Below, piece by piece: positions 38,269 to 46,352 of a DNA stretch of 64,000 nucleotides. This DNA comes from an endosymbiont of Acanthamoeba sp. UWC8. Lineage in GTDB: Bacteria > Pseudomonadota > Alphaproteobacteria > Rickettsiales > Midichloriaceae. The number at the start of each line of letters is the position of its first letter. Position 1 is the first letter of the stretch. Under the pieces are notes generated by a model. The model was not told the DNA's origin and ran no database searches. It saw only the letters and a list, made by a program, of their open reading frames with translations. A program made the position numbers and the translations under genes. The stretch covers positions 1,426,001 through 1,490,000 of the forward strand of contig NZ_CP004403.1 in NCBI RefSeq assembly GCF_000730245.1, given 5' to 3'.

Positions 38269-40424
38269 CGTTCCGATTGAATAGTAGCTTCTTGTTGCTG
38301 CCTTTTTTCTATAACTCCTTCCACCCATTTAGGCTTCGGGTGCTCACCATGAGTTTGCGGTTTAATATCCTCTTTCATTTTAACTTTTTCATTTTCAAAG
38401 TTTTTCAAGTCTGTGTCACTGAACTTTGCAATACGTGGCTTTTCTATAGCAGGAGAGGTAATCTCTTCATCCTTATTTCTCTTAAACGGTTTTGTTACGG
38501 TATCTAAAATCTTATTAATTATCTTAGTAACCAAAGGCTGTTTTTCTCTATCCTCATATTTAAATTTATTATAGCTTGCCGTGTTTTGCTGAAGACCTTC
38601 TATATTATCTTTATAGGGATCCTGTGGGAAAGCGGCAAGGGTATCTTTTTTAATGCCGTGCGCTCCCCTGGTTCCGCCGTTGGCTGAAGCCATAAATTGA
38701 GTGTGCCCGCCTTTTACTTGAGTTTTTAAGTTCTCAATTTGTTGATCTTTTAATTGTAGTGCTTCATTCTCTACTTTAATAGATGGGGCGATTTTTAATT
38801 GTAGTTTTTCATTTGCTGCTTTAAAAGTTTGGTCAGTGAGTTCTAATCCTGTCCTATCCTTACCGCTTGCACATTGCACTACAACTTCGCTTAGTGCTAT
38901 ATTATTAAGTTTTGCATCTTTATTTAAAGCTCCATGAAGCAAAGAGAAGGCAACCGCATTCATCTCGGTACTTAGTTCAAGGTTGGAGTTATTAGGGTCC
39001 CTAAACAGGTGTGAAGTGGTCATAAGATGCTTAGCATCTATTGCATGCTCTAAAGCCTCCAATACTTCGAGTTCATAGCCAGCATCTTTTTGTCTTTTAA
39101 GTTGGGTTCTGGCTGCTTGTTCATTTTTCCCTGTGTTTAGAAACTTTGCAATATCTAATGAACCTCTCTTTTCTGAAATATAGCCTACATCCGACAAAAT
39201 TTTCTCAAAGCCGGTATTATCATTTCTCGAGGCCAGACGCCAAATGTTAAACGGAGTTGTTGCTCTACGGCCACCCAACTTTTCCTGTCCCTTACCTACC
39301 TGTTCATGGATAGCGCTATCTATCCCGGTCGGGTTAGCCGGCGAATTAAGCACGTTAATAGTTGTGGTTCTTTCTTGGGGCACAAAACTTTGCAGCTGCC
39401 TTAAATTCTCAGTTGCTATCTCCTGGCGTTCTTCTTTTGAAATTTGTTTACCGTGGAACGATGCCGTGCCCGCATGTAGAGTCCTTGCTTTCATTTCTAA
39501 TGTTATCGGTTTTGAATCAATTAAGGGGGAGCTTATATAAGTGGTTTTAGAATGTGCATTACGTATGCCTATCAACTCACCTCTCAGCTGGGTCGGTAGC
39601 ACGAATTTTCCTTCGGCAATTTTGCCTGCATGCTCATGTACCAAATCTTTTAAATGCGGTGCAAGGTTATTATACCAATCCATATTTACAGGCTTACCTT
39701 CCATAGTGAGTTCTATATTTTCTCCTCTATTCGCATGCTTTATTGCCAGATATTGAAGTTTTTGATTATCGGTTAACCCAAGAAGCATGGCATCTGATTC
39801 TACGACTAAGCTATCTTTACCTTCGCTATCTTTTTGCTTAGTAATTGTGGTCACATGATAATGCTGATCGGAAAGGTTACCAAAATCTTTTGCAACCGAG
39901 ATTTTTTTCCCGGCATTTTCTATGCCTGCTGCTTTGAGATAATCAACTAGTAAGGTATTATATGTTTTAATATTAGATTTTCCTTCTATATTACCTAAAA
40001 ATACTCCTACAGCTTGCCTTATTTCCGCCCTTGCGATGCTTGCATTTAATTCGTCGATTTCTTTTCTTTCTAAAGCATGGCCGAGTAATTTTTCAGCAGC
40101 TCTTGCGGCATTTAAAAATTGGATCTTATATGACTCCGGGCTATCAAGCGGCGGCGGAGCAGCAGGGTCAACGTTATGTGCATCTCTAATTAACACTTTA
40201 GAACCGTCTTCTAAAGTGTTTCTTGTCCATTTTGTCCCTTCTCGAGCATCTCTATTCTCTTCCAGCTGTTCAATTAACTTGCCGTAATTAGGAGATTGGA
40301 GATCAAACTCAATCTCTTTAGGCTTAGGAATATCTTTTAAAGGAGTATTTATATAAGCAGCAATTTTCCGTTCAATTTCTTCTTGGTTTTGCTGAAGCCT
40401 TTCGTAGTTACTAGGATTTTTCAT
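38265..40424 (-). CDS. Large protein with CX5R phosphoinositide-phosphatase signature, candidate effector
   Basis: This is a 719-residue soluble protein without signal peptide. The key feature is VVVQCASGKDRTGLE with Cys518 and Arg524. It fits the CxSGKDRTG active site of INPP4-type inositol phosphatases and of the secreted phosphoinositide phosphatases SopB/SigD and IpgD. Upstream, NAVAFSLLHGALN and TSHLFRDPNN read as a helical part of the catalytic domain. The N-terminal 450 residues are unrecognised. The C-terminal 120 residues are Lys/Glu/Pro-rich and probably disordered, as often seen in effector secretion signals. I infer removal of phosphate from host membrane phosphoinositides. A dual-specificity protein phosphatase is the alternative. 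It ends opposite fmt. Confidence 0.75.
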   Translation of the reverse strand: MKNPSNYERLQQNQEEIERKIAAYINTPLKDIPKPKEIEFDLQSPNYGKLIEQLEENRDAREGTKWTRNTLEDGSKVLIRDAHNVDPAAPPPLDSPESYKIQFLNAARAAEKLLGHALERKEIDELNASIARAEIRQAVGVFLGNIEGKSNIKTYNTLLVDYLKAAGIENAGKKISVAKDFGNLSDQHYHVTTITKQKDSEGKDSLVVESDAMLLGLTDNQKLQYLAIKHANRGENIELTMEGKPVNMDWYNNLAPHLKDLVHEHAGKIAEGKFVLPTQLRGELIGIRNAHSKTTYISSPLIDSKPITLEMKARTLHAGTASFHGKQISKEERQEIATENLRQLQSFVPQERTTTINVLNSPANPTGIDSAIHEQVGKGQEKLGGRRATTPFNIWRLASRNDNTGFEKILSDVGYISEKRGSLDIAKFLNTGKNEQAARTQLKRQKDAGYELEVLEALEHAIDAKHLMTTSHLFRDPNNSNLELSTEMNAVAFSLLHGALNKDAKLNNIALSEVVVQCASGKDRTGLELTDQTFKAANEKLQLKIAPSIKVENEALQLKDQQIENLKTQVKGGHTQFMASANGGTRGAHGIKKDTLAAFPQDPYKDNIEGLQQNTASYNKFKYEDREKQPLVTKIINKILDTVTKPFKRNKDEEITSPAIEKPRIAKFSDTDLKNFENEKVKMKEDIKPQTHGEHPKPKWVEGVIEKRQQQEATIQSER

Positions 40425-40512
40425 AATATAACAAAATAATTAACCTTTTATAGCGTTATACTAGCAACAAAAGGTTAATTAAGTGTTAACGAGAAATAAT
40501 GTTTAAAGTAGT

Positions 40513-41031
40513 TTAAAGACTATTTACTTTAATTTCTCTGGCTTTAAGCAGAATTTTATCTTCCATATCTCTTGAAAATTGAGGAGTAATCGGGCTATCT
40601 TTCCATGCTCCATGAGCATCTTTAACTTGTTTGAAGGCTGAAACCTTAACTGCATCGGATCTTAAAGAAGCTCCGATAATCATGATATTAAATTTGAATC
40701 TTTCTTTAGCATTAGGGCTGCTTGTATACCAATCGGTAATAATAACTCCGCCGAAAGGATCCGCCGAAACAAGTGGTGCCTGCAGCAAATGAACCGAATC
40801 CAGAGAAGCTCTCCACAGGTAACTGTTAACATTTATTGCATCGGCAACCGATTTACCTTTTTTCTTAGTACCACCGAAAAGCACTATTCCATCATCGCCG
40901 GTAAGTTTACCCATTCTTTCCAATTCACGATCTTCCCTTGATTTAGGATAATTTGTTTCTTTATCTGCTTTTGAGCAGGAAGTAATGGTTAGAGCAGCTA
41001 TAATTGTAGCCAAAACCGGGTACTTTTTCAT
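40513..41031 (-). CDS. DUF3576 family lipoprotein
   Basis: This is a 172-residue protein with signal MKKYPVLATIIAALTITSC (lipobox TSC). The mature part contains LWRASLDSVHLLQAPLVSAD, DPFGGVIITDWYTSS and KFNIMIIGASLRSDAVKVS, which I recognise as the DUF3576 family of alphaproteobacteria. Members are small outer-membrane-associated lipoproteins of unknown role. The ATG is preceded by an A-rich leader. It stands alone between the phosphatase-like gene and divergent tpiA. Confidence in the family is good; function cannot be given. Confidence 0.85.
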   Translation of the reverse strand: MKKYPVLATIIAALTITSCSKADKETNYPKSREDRELERMGKLTGDDGIVLFGGTKKKGKSVADAINVNSYLWRASLDSVHLLQAPLVSADPFGGVIITDWYTSSPNAKERFKFNIMIIGASLRSDAVKVSAFKQVKDAHGAWKDSPITPQFSRDMEDKILLKAREIKVNSL

Positions 41032-41173
41032 AAGTTCACCAAATATTTATTTTGCTTAATTTCCTAGCATTCAAATCCGATAAAGTCAAGAATACGAGTT
41101 TTGCAATAAACTTGCTATTAGAATTAAAAAAATATAATTTTATATCTTAAATACCATATAAATTATTATTTCT

Positions 41174-41890
41174 ATGTACCGAAAAATACTGATTGCTAAT
41201 TGGAAAATGAACGGCAATTCGGAAAGCTTAAAAAGTCTTGCAGAACATTATATTAATACGTTCACCGAGGAACAAAAGGTAGAAGTTGTGCTTTGCCCTG
41301 CTCATCCTTACCTCAGCTTAGTAAATGATATAACCGGGGAGACTTCTATAGAGCTTGGTGCACAGAATATTGCCTCATTCCCAAAAGGCTCTTACACGGG
41401 CGAAGTCAGCGGTGAAATGCTTGCTGATATTGGGTGTAAGTATGTAATAATCGGGCACTCCGAACGAAGAAAGCTTTTCAATGAACAAAGTGAAGAAATA
41501 GCGCGAAAAATAGAATTAGCAGCGCAAAATAATTTAATCCCTGTGCTTTGTGTTGGGGAAGAGTTAAATAAAAGGCAGGATGGAAGTTATTTGAATTCCA
41601 TTAAGGAGCAAATTGAAGACTCTCAAATTTTATCTCAAAAAAATGCGGTTATTGCTTATGAGCCGGTTTGGTCTATCGGTACGGGGGTGATACCCACTGT
41701 TGAAGAAATTGCAGAAGTTGTTGATATAATCACAACTATGTCAAAAGCAAAAGTGTTATACGGAGGCTCAGTAAGTGCCGATAATTCGCGCCTAGTATCA
41801 GGCATAGCTAATTTAGACGGGTTTCTGGTAGGTGCAGCGAGCCTAAAAGCGGAAGAGTTTTATGCAATATATAAAAGCTTATCAGGTTGA
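41174..41890 (+). CDS. tpiA: Triosephosphate isomerase
   Basis: This 238-residue TIM-barrel enzyme interconverts glyceraldehyde-3-phosphate and dihydroxyacetone phosphate. Catalytic blocks are NWKMNG (Lys12), IIGHSERR with the general acid His near residue 93, and AYEPVWSIGTG with the base Glu. VLYGGSVSADN and GFLVGAASLKAEEF form the phosphate loop. In Rickettsiales with reduced glycolysis it mainly supports glycerol-3-phosphate and lipid precursor flow. The stop lies 3 bp from that of the convergent HemY-like gene. Confidence 0.97.
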   Translation: MYRKILIANWKMNGNSESLKSLAEHYINTFTEEQKVEVVLCPAHPYLSLVNDITGETSIELGAQNIASFPKGSYTGEVSGEMLADIGCKYVIIGHSERRKLFNEQSEEIARKIELAAQNNLIPVLCVGEELNKRQDGSYLNSIKEQIEDSQILSQKNAVIAYEPVWSIGTGVIPTVEEIAEVVDIITTMSKAKVLYGGSVSADNSRLVSGIANLDGFLVGAASLKAEEFYAIYKSLSG

Positions 41891-41893
41891 GCT

Positions 41894-43159
41894 TTAGACC
41901 CTTGCAATCGGAAAGCAATTGTTGGTCGGGAATTTAGTAATATCCATTGTGTTGAAATCCCAAAAATATAATAAATGGAAAACATCAATTTCCGAGCCTA
42001 TTGCGCGTTTAACCCACTCGATTACTTCAGTAACATTCCCGTGTGTTTTTTGGCAATATTCAGCCATTATAAGGCATGCCCTAAATTTATAATTCTCTTC
42101 AATAGATTTTGATATTGCTTCAAAAGCGTCTTCATATTTTCCGATATCAAGGGCAGCTTTTGCCAGTAATAAATTGCTTTCATAATGACCTGGATTATAG
42201 CCGGTTATATTTTTTACAATTTTAAAAAACTTCTCATCCGTGTAATTTTTTCTTATGGAAACTAATATATCTGATGCGCTAAAACTTGGTTCTATTTGCC
42301 ATACAGCCTTAATATATTTTATACTATCCTCGAATTTTTGAGCTGCAGCTTTAATTTTTGCCAATAAAATGAGGTTGGGAGTAAAGTCACTAAGGTGCTT
42401 ATAGGAAGATAAAGCATATTTTAAGGCGTTTTCACTATCACGGGTTAGAAAATAGTTATTCGCAACTTTATAACAAGCAATTGATAATAGTTGTTTTCTT
42501 CTATTTTTAGCGAGTAAAGAAGATTGTCTGGAATTTTCAATAAAATCAATTAACTCTTCCCATTTATCCTCCATGATAAATGCATGAATATATGTGCTTA
42601 GTAGCCATTCGCTTTTATGAATCTTGTTAAGTTCATTGCAGTAAGTTATCACTTCATTCCAATTATTTTCCTGTTGAGCAACTGAAATTAACCCTTCTAT
42701 GCCTGCGATTTTTGTTGCATCATTTTTAGATAAATTTAAAAAAGCCAACTTAATTTCACCCAGCTCCTCTTTTAACAAAGCTACTTCCGAGGCTAATAAG
42801 TTGGTTAAATTTTCAGGTAAATGTGTTCTTAGTCGGTTTAATGCTTTATTTGCTTTCGGATGATTATGATTATATATCGCAACCAGTAACTCCTCAAGTT
42901 TTAAAGGAATATTAACCTTATAAAAGGAAGTAATTAAATTTTTAAAATTATAAGGCAAGCCAAGTATGACAAAGAATATACGTATTAATAACAGCATTGC
43001 CATAAAAAAGAACAACAGAAACAATACTGATAAAGCAAAAGAAGTTTCTACATGGTAACCAAAGGCATCAAAACTGATGTTGCCGCTGTTTTGATACAAC
43101 CATAAAAACCCGAAAGTAAGACAGGCTATAAAGATTAATAATGTAATAATTCTAATCAT
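41894..43159 (-). CDS. hemY: HemY-like membrane TPR protein
   Basis: This 421-residue protein has two N-terminal membrane helices (residues about 3-20 and 42-66). They flank NSGNISFDAFGYHVETS, as in the HemY_N domain. A TPR-like helical repeat region spans about 90-400, for example NLLLAKAALDIGKYEDAFEAI. In proteobacteria this family lies at the end of hemCDX operons and is tied to late haem synthesis or membrane organisation, but it is not the HemY oxidase of Bacillus. Its start overlaps the preceding mitofilin-like gene by 8 bp. hemC and hemD are not in this window. Confidence 0.85.
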   Translation of the reverse strand: MIRIITLLIFIACLTFGFLWLYQNSGNISFDAFGYHVETSFALSVLFLLFFFMAMLLLIRIFFVILGLPYNFKNLITSFYKVNIPLKLEELLVAIYNHNHPKANKALNRLRTHLPENLTNLLASEVALLKEELGEIKLAFLNLSKNDATKIAGIEGLISVAQQENNWNEVITYCNELNKIHKSEWLLSTYIHAFIMEDKWEELIDFIENSRQSSLLAKNRRKQLLSIACYKVANNYFLTRDSENALKYALSSYKHLSDFTPNLILLAKIKAAAQKFEDSIKYIKAVWQIEPSFSASDILVSIRKNYTDEKFFKIVKNITGYNPGHYESNLLLAKAALDIGKYEDAFEAISKSIEENYKFRACLIMAEYCQKTHGNVTEVIEWVKRAIGSEIDVFHLLYFWDFNTMDITKFPTNNCFPIARV

Positions 43160-43934
43160 TTTCCAGTATACTCAATGTAAATTCATTTAAAAGTTTTTCT
43201 AAGCCAATTCTAGTATGCAGCAAATTTTGTAAGTATTCCAATCCTTTATTCTGATTAGAAACAGTTTTTAAAATATTATAAGCTGAAGCTATATTGCCCA
43301 TCTCTACTGCTTTTTTGGCTTGCACCAGTTTATCTTTCCTTATCTTTTCCTGTTTATAATCCTTGCTGCTTGTAACCACTACCAATTTATTAAAATATTG
43401 TTTTGCTCTAGCATAGTAGCCTTCAGGCTGGGTTATTTCCGTACTATTATTTTCTATATTTTCAATTATTTTAATTAAATTGGAATTTGACTTAAGAGAA
43501 GGATAATCAAGTTTAATAAAATTATTCATTTTATCTTTTAAAAAGGAATCATGATAATCTGCAATCTTCTCTAAATCCGTAAGTACATTGTGTGAGTCTT
43601 TTAGCTTTTGCCTTAGCAGATAGATCCGCTTGATTAATTCGAACTTATTAGCCTTATTAACTATTTCCTCACTACTGGTTTTAGGAACATTTTTAAAAAC
43701 TTTTAAGGTTTCGGCCAGCAAGTGTTTTTGTGCTTTTATTTCTTCTAGATTTGATAAGCTGTATTGTGTGGTATCCTGAACTAATAATATAGAATTACGA
43801 ATTTGATCTAATTCTTTTTTTAGAAAAAAAAGACCTAAATATATGCTTAGGATTAGCATTCCTAACAATGCTATAAGTATGGGTGTCTTTTTTATTTTTT
43901 TGCTAACAATAGCTTCTTTTATTTCTTCATTCAT
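43152..43934 (-). CDS. Mitofilin/HemX-like single-span coiled-coil membrane protein
   Basis: This 260-residue protein has a short basic cytoplasmic tail, one membrane helix (about 18-37, TPILIALLGMLILSIYLGLF), then long heptad-rich helices to the C-terminus. The gene order mitofilin-like then hemY, overlapping by 8 bp, is the alphaproteobacterial arrangement. There the protein is the bacterial relative of mitochondrial MIC60 and shapes inner membranes. Sequence conservation is weak, so the call leans on topology and context. It is shorter than typical members. The GGAGAGG ribosome site is the 3' arm of a hairpin (43934-43976). Confidence 0.65.
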   Translation of the reverse strand: MNEEIKEAIVSKKIKKTPILIALLGMLILSIYLGLFFLKKELDQIRNSILLVQDTTQYSLSNLEEIKAQKHLLAETLKVFKNVPKTSSEEIVNKANKFELIKRIYLLRQKLKDSHNVLTDLEKIADYHDSFLKDKMNNFIKLDYPSLKSNSNLIKIIENIENNSTEITQPEGYYARAKQYFNKLVVVTSSKDYKQEKIRKDKLVQAKKAVEMGNIASAYNILKTVSNQNKGLEYLQNLLHTRIGLEKLLNEFTLSILEND

Positions 43935-43976
43935 AAAAAAACCTCTCCGAATATCTGGTAGAATAGACGAAGAGGT
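43934..43976 (-). terminator. Terminator-like hairpin whose 3' arm holds the next gene's ribosome site
   Basis: On the - strand ACCTCTTCG (43976-43968) pairs, with one mismatch, with CGGAGAGGT (43949-43941), followed at once by seven Ts and then the ATG of the mitofilin-like gene. It has the form of an intrinsic terminator for the DsbA-like gene upstream. The paired GGAGAGG is also the Shine-Dalgarno of the next gene, so folding would hide it. Confidence 0.65.
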
Positions 43977-44024
43977 ATAAAATTAATATTATTTTTTTTA
44001 TAGTATTATTACAAAGTTAGCGAG

Positions 44025-44852
44025 TTACTTTGAATCTGCGGTTTGGGTAACTTTATTAGGCTGCTCTGCTTTAGCTTTAGCTTTAGCTTCGTTAATTTTT
44101 GCAACTAAGCTTTCGTAGCCTAACTCATTCATAAGCTCTCCGGCTATAATGAATGTAGGAGTTCCGCCTATGCCGACTGTTCTGGCAAGATTCTGATTAG
44201 CTTGGATAATTTCATTTATCCTATTATCAGTTAAAGCCTTTTTAAGATTAGGAATATTAACTCCGACTTTACCCGCTAAGCTAAGTAAAGCTTCTTCGTC
44301 TTTCTTACCTTTGTCGGTTAGTGCCGCTAAGTGGAATGCTAAATATTTGTCCTTATCAACTATATTTACAGCCAAAGCATATCTAGCCGCAAGTACTGAG
44401 CTTTCGCCTAAAATCGGTAATTCCTTAAACACATATTCTATATCAGGATTATGTTCAATAATTTTAGACTTGATATTTGCCGTGTGTTTGCAATAACCAC
44501 AATTATAGTCAAAAAATTCAATTACCTTAACTTTAGCATTCTTCATTCCCACTCTCGGATCATCCGAATTATTTTCAAGTTCCGCTAAGTGAGTTTTTAT
44601 TTTTTTACCTGATTCAGCAATTGCCTCTTGCATTTTTTTCATTTGATAATTTTCTAATGATTTAATAATCGCTTCAGGGTTATCTTTAATCACTCTTATT
44701 ATAGTTTCTTCAAGAGCATTTTCATTTTCTCTAAGTTTCTCAGTATTAAGTTTTTCCGCAGAAGGAGATTTAGAATAATTAAAATAAGCAAAACCCAGGA
44801 AAGCAAAGAACCCTAAGAGGAAAACATAGGTGGATAAAATTCTATAATTCAT
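44025..44852 (-). CDS. DsbA-family thioredoxin-fold protein
   Basis: This 275-residue protein has an N-terminal membrane anchor or uncleaved signal (residues about 8-26), a charged helix, then a thioredoxin fold. It contains FDYNCGYCKHTANI (redox pair Cys118 and Cys121) and the cis-proline loop VGIGGTPTFIIAGE near residue 232. This is the Com1/DsbA-like branch common in Rickettsiales, where it forms or shuffles disulfides in periplasmic or surface proteins. The C-terminal tail is Lys/Ala-rich. A terminator-like hairpin follows. No DsbB gene is visible nearby. Confidence 0.9.
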   Translation of the reverse strand: MNYRILSTYVFLLGFFAFLGFAYFNYSKSPSAEKLNTEKLRENENALEETIIRVIKDNPEAIIKSLENYQMKKMQEAIAESGKKIKTHLAELENNSDDPRVGMKNAKVKVIEFFDYNCGYCKHTANIKSKIIEHNPDIEYVFKELPILGESSVLAARYALAVNIVDKDKYLAFHLAALTDKGKKDEEALLSLAGKVGVNIPNLKKALTDNRINEIIQANQNLARTVGIGGTPTFIIAGELMNELGYESLVAKINEAKAKAKAEQPNKVTQTADSK

Positions 44853-44884
44853 ATTGATGACCGTATTTTATAATTTACTGCAAC

Positions 44885-46225
44885 TTATCTTTTAAAAGTT
44901 TTATGAGAATAAGCAAGTGATTTTCTATTTTTTATTGCTGTTTTAGCTTCTTCCAGTGCGCTCATATAAAATGGGTCTTTGATGTGATCGGATTTACTGC
45001 TTACACTATTAATAAATTTTTTAGCAGTTTTAGTATCTCCGATAATTGCAAATGCACGAGCGAGAGCTATATATGAATAGTCAGTCATATTTTCCTTACC
45101 CAAAACAACTCCTAAACTGTGCCAAGCACTAAAATTTGATCTGTCGACATCAATTGCAGAGCGTAAAAGTTCTCCGGCTTTTTTAAGGTCGGAATCGGCG
45201 GTAATTAATGCGGAAGCTAACTCGATTTTAAATATAGTAGATGTACTTTTAAGTTTTAATGCTTTTTCATAATAAGTAATAGACTCGTTAACCTTGCCGT
45301 TTTCATACAGAAATTGGGCTTTAAGTTCAATAAAGTAAGGATTATTCTGCTCTAATAAAAGCAGCTTATCTATGAGCTCGAGTGCGGTTTTTAATTTCCC
45401 GATTTTATAATAAGCAATCGAATGTGCATATAGGTCAGGTTTATCAGTGCCCCCATACTTTTTAAAAACTTCCTTAAAGGGAGAAGTAAAAGCAAATATC
45501 TTAGCTACAACCATTTTATACCTATGGTTTAAGCTTGCAGGGAGAGCCCCTGAAGATAGGTTGGTATTTTGCTTAATATAATTAATTCTTTCTCTGGAGA
45601 CCGGGTGGGTAAGAAGATAAGGATTTGATCCCTTATAAAAAATTCTTTCATTACTATTTAAGTGGCGAAGGAGCTTAGATAAGCCATCAGGAGACAACTT
45701 AATCTTCTCTAAGTATTTAATTGCAGCAGCATCTGCTTGTGATTCCTGTATTCTTGAGTGCTTTAAAAAATCCATTTCAGCAGCATGTTTCCCACCCAAT
45801 GCTACTGCACCGAAGGTTTCAAAATTTCCGCTTAATAACCCTGCGGCAGCTCCTAAAATAGTACTTGCAATCATTTTATTCTTCAAAGATTCCATCTTTT
45901 CGCGAGTTAACGAAATATGTCCTAAAGCAATATGAGCACACTCATGGGCGATTACTCCCGCGAGCACATCCGGGTTATCCGAAAAAGTAATCAGGTCGGT
46001 AAAGATAAAAATATTAGTATTATCCATTACAAATGCATTAATACTTTTATCGCCGACTATTTTGATTTTTAAATCTCTACCGGGTAAACCTGCTGCTGTG
46101 AAGATCGGTCGCGCAATTTCAGTTATTACTTCTTCTGCCTCTTCATCAATTATTATTTGCATGCCGTGTGCAGTGTTGCATATCAGAAATGCTGCAATAA
46201 AAATAATGATTTTTGAAATATGCAT
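44885..46225 (-). CDS. BepA-like M48 metalloprotease with TPR repeats
   Basis: This 446-residue protein has a Sec signal (MHISKIIIFIAAFLICNTAHG). The M48 peptidase domain carries AHECAHIALGH (HExxH at 94-98), with ESQADAAAIKYLEK supplying the third zinc ligand. TPR repeats extend from about residue 265 to the end (LKTALELIDKLLLLEQNNPYF, ESITYYEKALKLKS). The architecture matches BepA (YfgC), a periplasmic protease and chaperone that supports LptD folding and BAM quality control; lptD lies at 52792 in this window. It is divergent from flhA with a 127-bp shared upstream region. Confidence 0.9.
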   Translation of the reverse strand: MHISKIIIFIAAFLICNTAHGMQIIIDEEAEEVITEIARPIFTAAGLPGRDLKIKIVGDKSINAFVMDNTNIFIFTDLITFSDNPDVLAGVIAHECAHIALGHISLTREKMESLKNKMIASTILGAAAGLLSGNFETFGAVALGGKHAAEMDFLKHSRIQESQADAAAIKYLEKIKLSPDGLSKLLRHLNSNERIFYKGSNPYLLTHPVSRERINYIKQNTNLSSGALPASLNHRYKMVVAKIFAFTSPFKEVFKKYGGTDKPDLYAHSIAYYKIGKLKTALELIDKLLLLEQNNPYFIELKAQFLYENGKVNESITYYEKALKLKSTSTIFKIELASALITADSDLKKAGELLRSAIDVDRSNFSAWHSLGVVLGKENMTDYSYIALARAFAIIGDTKTAKKFINSVSSKSDHIKDPFYMSALEEAKTAIKNRKSLAYSHKTFKR

Positions 46226-46352
46226 TTTCTACTTAGTAGGTTTTGAAGTAGTTTAACTTGAAAATTCTTAGAAATAAAAGAAAAAAGTATTAACAAAATA
46301 TTATTCCCACCTATACTCATACTTATAAACATATTATATTGTAAGGATTTAA

